From contig CAYGBK010000058.1 of assembly GCA_964348095.1 (NCBI GenBank), forward strand, positions 1-64,000: a stretch of DNA of 64,000 nucleotides, read 5' to 3'. Positions 62,572 through 64,000 of the stretch are shown here, one piece after another (position 1 is the stretch's first letter; each line of letters begins with the position of its first letter). The notes under the pieces are model-generated. The model was given only the letters and a program-made list of their open reading frames with translations, ran no database searches and had not been told where the DNA came from. Position numbers and translations under genes: made by a program. This stretch comes from WVXP01 sp964348095. Lineage in GTDB: Bacteria > Desulfobacterota > BSN033 > WVXP01.

Positions 62572-64000
62572 TTAGGCAACCCCTTCAGCCGAAGGACCTG
62601 CAACGATCGTATCGACGTCCCGGAACTGCATTCGATAGAGTCGGCGGTACTCTCCTCCCAACGACATTAACCGCTTGTGGTCGCCTTCTTCCACTATCCT
62701 ACCATCTTGAACGACCAGGATTCTGCCGGCCTTGCGGATAGTTGACAGACGATGAGCAATGACGAAAACCGTTCGGTGGGCCATCAGTTTCTCAAGAGCT
62801 TTCTGAACCTCTAGCTCCGATTCCGAATCCAAGGACGAGGTGGCTTCATCAAGGATGAGTATTGGCGCGTTCTTCAGCAGAGCCCGAGCAATGGCAATTC
62901 GCTGTCGCTCACCTCCTGAGAGCTTGACCCCCTGTTCGCCTATGATGGTTTCATAACCACCAGAAAGGCTCTGGACAAAATCATGAGCCTTTGCCGCCTT
63001 CGCGGCCTTGATGATCTCCTCTTCTGTTTTGTCAAAACTCCCATAGGCGATATTGTTCTGTACCGTGTCATTGAAAAGTATGGTCTGTTGGGTCACAATC
63101 CCAATCTGCTCTCTCAGAGATTTTAGTGTGAATTCTCGGATATCTGTGTCGTCGATAAGGATTTGGCCCTCGGACACATCGTAAAACCGTGGCACGAGAT
63201 TAACCAGAGTCGTTTTTCCACCTCCACTACTTCCCACGAGAGCCACAACCTCCCCAGCGTGGACTTTCAGATTGATGTCGCTGAGAACTCGATCCTCCTC
63301 GTAAGTGAAAGAGACGTTCTTGAATTCAATAGACTGCTCGACCCCGGAAAGGGGTTTCGCCCCATTCCGTTCTGTCACCTGAGGCTTTTCATCGAGTATC
63401 TCAAAAACCCGAGTGCCTGCGGCCAGGCCCTCCTGCAATACATTATTCGTTTCCACCAGACTTCTCATAGGTCTGTAGATCAGTAGGAGGGCGCCCAAAA
63501 AAGAGGCGAGTTGGCCCAAAGGATATCCTCTCGTTACGTAGTAACTCCCAAGAAAGACGATGACACAGATCACAACCCCCCCGATCACTTCCATAACAGG
63601 GGAGGACAGGGCTCTGACCCTGACCCGTTTCATGATTTGCCTGACATACCGGGCATTCTCTGCCCTAAAACGTTCCTTTTCGTAGGACTCCATATTGAAT
63701 GCTTTGACGATTCGAACGCCCGTAGTCGTTTCGTGGATGAGGTTTGTGAGTTTTGCCATCATCTGCTGGCCTTTGATCGTTACCCTCCGAATCTTCCGAC
63801 TGAATTTATAGATAGGAATGATGGCCAGGGGGAGGATAAAGAATGCAACGATTGCCAACCTCCAATCCCGGTAAAAAGCCACCCCACCCAAACCTATTAT
63901 GGTGAGGGGATGCTTCAACATACCCGTAATAGCCGTAGACACAGTCCCCTGAACGAGATTCACATCATTTGTGATTCTCGATATCAGGACACCGGTGGGA
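62572..64000 (-). CDS. msbA: MsbA-type ABC lipid flippase (5' end beyond the window)
   Basis: A fused membrane and ATPase ABC half-transporter. The visible part covers ~475 residues: the last helices of the membrane domain (WRLAIVAFFILPLAIIPIY, VIGGVVICVIVFLGSYYV), then the nucleotide-binding domain with Walker A GSSGGGKTT, signature LSGGERQRIAIARAL, Walker B ILILDEATSSLD and the H-loop IAHRLSTI. An upstream in-frame stretch, GVLISRITNDVNLVQG, shows that the gene runs past 64000; the GTG at 63963 is internal. Beside waaA and DUF374, lipid A export is the likely job. Confidence 0.9.
   Translation of the reverse strand, partial: PTGVLISRITNDVNLVQGTVSTAITGMLKHPLTIIGLGGVAFYRDWRLAIVAFFILPLAIIPIYKFSRKIRRVTIKGQQMMAKLTNLIHETTTGVRIVKAFNMESYEKERFRAENARYVRQIMKRVRVRALSSPVMEVIGGVVICVIVFLGSYYVTRGYPLGQLASFLGALLLIYRPMRSLVETNNVLQEGLAAGTRVFEILDEKPQVTERNGAKPLSGVEQSIEFKNVSFTYEEDRVLSDINLKVHAGEVVALVGSSGGGKTTLVNLVPRFYDVSEGQILIDDTDIREFTLKSLREQIGIVTQQTILFNDTVQNNIAYGSFDKTEEEIIKAAKAAKAHDFVQSLSGGYETIIGEQGVKLSGGERQRIAIARALLKNAPILILDEATSSLDSESELEVQKALEKLMAHRTVFVIAHRLSTIRKAGRILVVQDGRIVEEGDHKRLMSLGGEYRRLYRMQFRDVDTIVAGPSAEGVA

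Overview
The window reads as a chromosomal segment of a Gram-negative, anaerobic, delta-proteobacterium-like organism (Desulfobacterota or a neighbouring lineage; this is inference from gene content). Gram-negative: Kdo transferase, an MsbA-type exporter and a DUF374 acyltransferase. Anaerobic: a giant 2-hydroxyacyl-CoA dehydratase activase, and the DUF39 plus NIL/ferredoxin pair that makes homocysteine in sulfate reducers and methanogens. Respiratory: a ccsA-hemA-hemC-hemD haem and cytochrome c maturation cluster. No rRNA, tRNA, CRISPR array, prophage or intact insertion sequence was seen.

Layout. 1-2300 (+): polyamine locus with a PuuR-like XRE-cupin regulator, AdoMet decarboxylase and spermidine synthase. 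2600-11534 (+): translation, isoprenoid and envelope cluster rpsB-tsf-pyrH-frr, then (after an intrinsic terminator) uppS-cdsA-dxr-rseP-tsaB and a YdcH-like gene. 11671-13091 (+): psd-pssA, phosphatidylethanolamine synthesis. 13269-21494 (-): a leftward run acyP, ccsA, hemA, hemC, hemD, an unknown membrane protein, a histidine phosphatase, a trans-sulfuration PLP enzyme and a dapF homologue. 21943-26822 (+): the giant activase and a HAD hydrolase. 27046-29052 (-): ligA. 29411-46940 (+): an almost complete dcw cluster, mraZ-rsmH-ftsL-ftsI-murE-murF-mraY-murD-ftsW-murG-murC-murB-ftsQ-ftsA-ftsZ (no ddl), followed by a radical SAM gene. 49047-52574 (+): an accessory patch with an exported C39-like peptidase, a broken csgG and a small exported protein. 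52840-64000 (-): mnmA, iscS, NIL-ferredoxin, DUF39 homocysteine synthase, rpiA, der, waaA, DUF374 acyltransferase and msbA (cut by the window edge).

How the genes work together. The dcw cluster builds and divides the murein sacculus; MurE has the DNPR signature for meso-diaminopimelate. uppS supplies the undecaprenyl carrier, dxr feeds isoprenoid synthesis, and cdsA feeds psd/pssA. iscS is expected to hand sulfur to mnmA for tRNA thiolation. The DUF39/NIL pair should make homocysteine, which feeds methionine, AdoMet and the polyamine locus at the other end of the window.

The least expected observations are: a Met-rich 34-codon ORF with a good ribosome binding site in the ~490-nt leader of the homocysteine gene, directly after a strong promoter (possible attenuator); a DapF homologue in which both catalytic cysteines are serine; two opposed arrays of 7-bp repeats before dxr; a cdsA whose best start is an ATT codon; and a csgG gene carrying three independent lesions.
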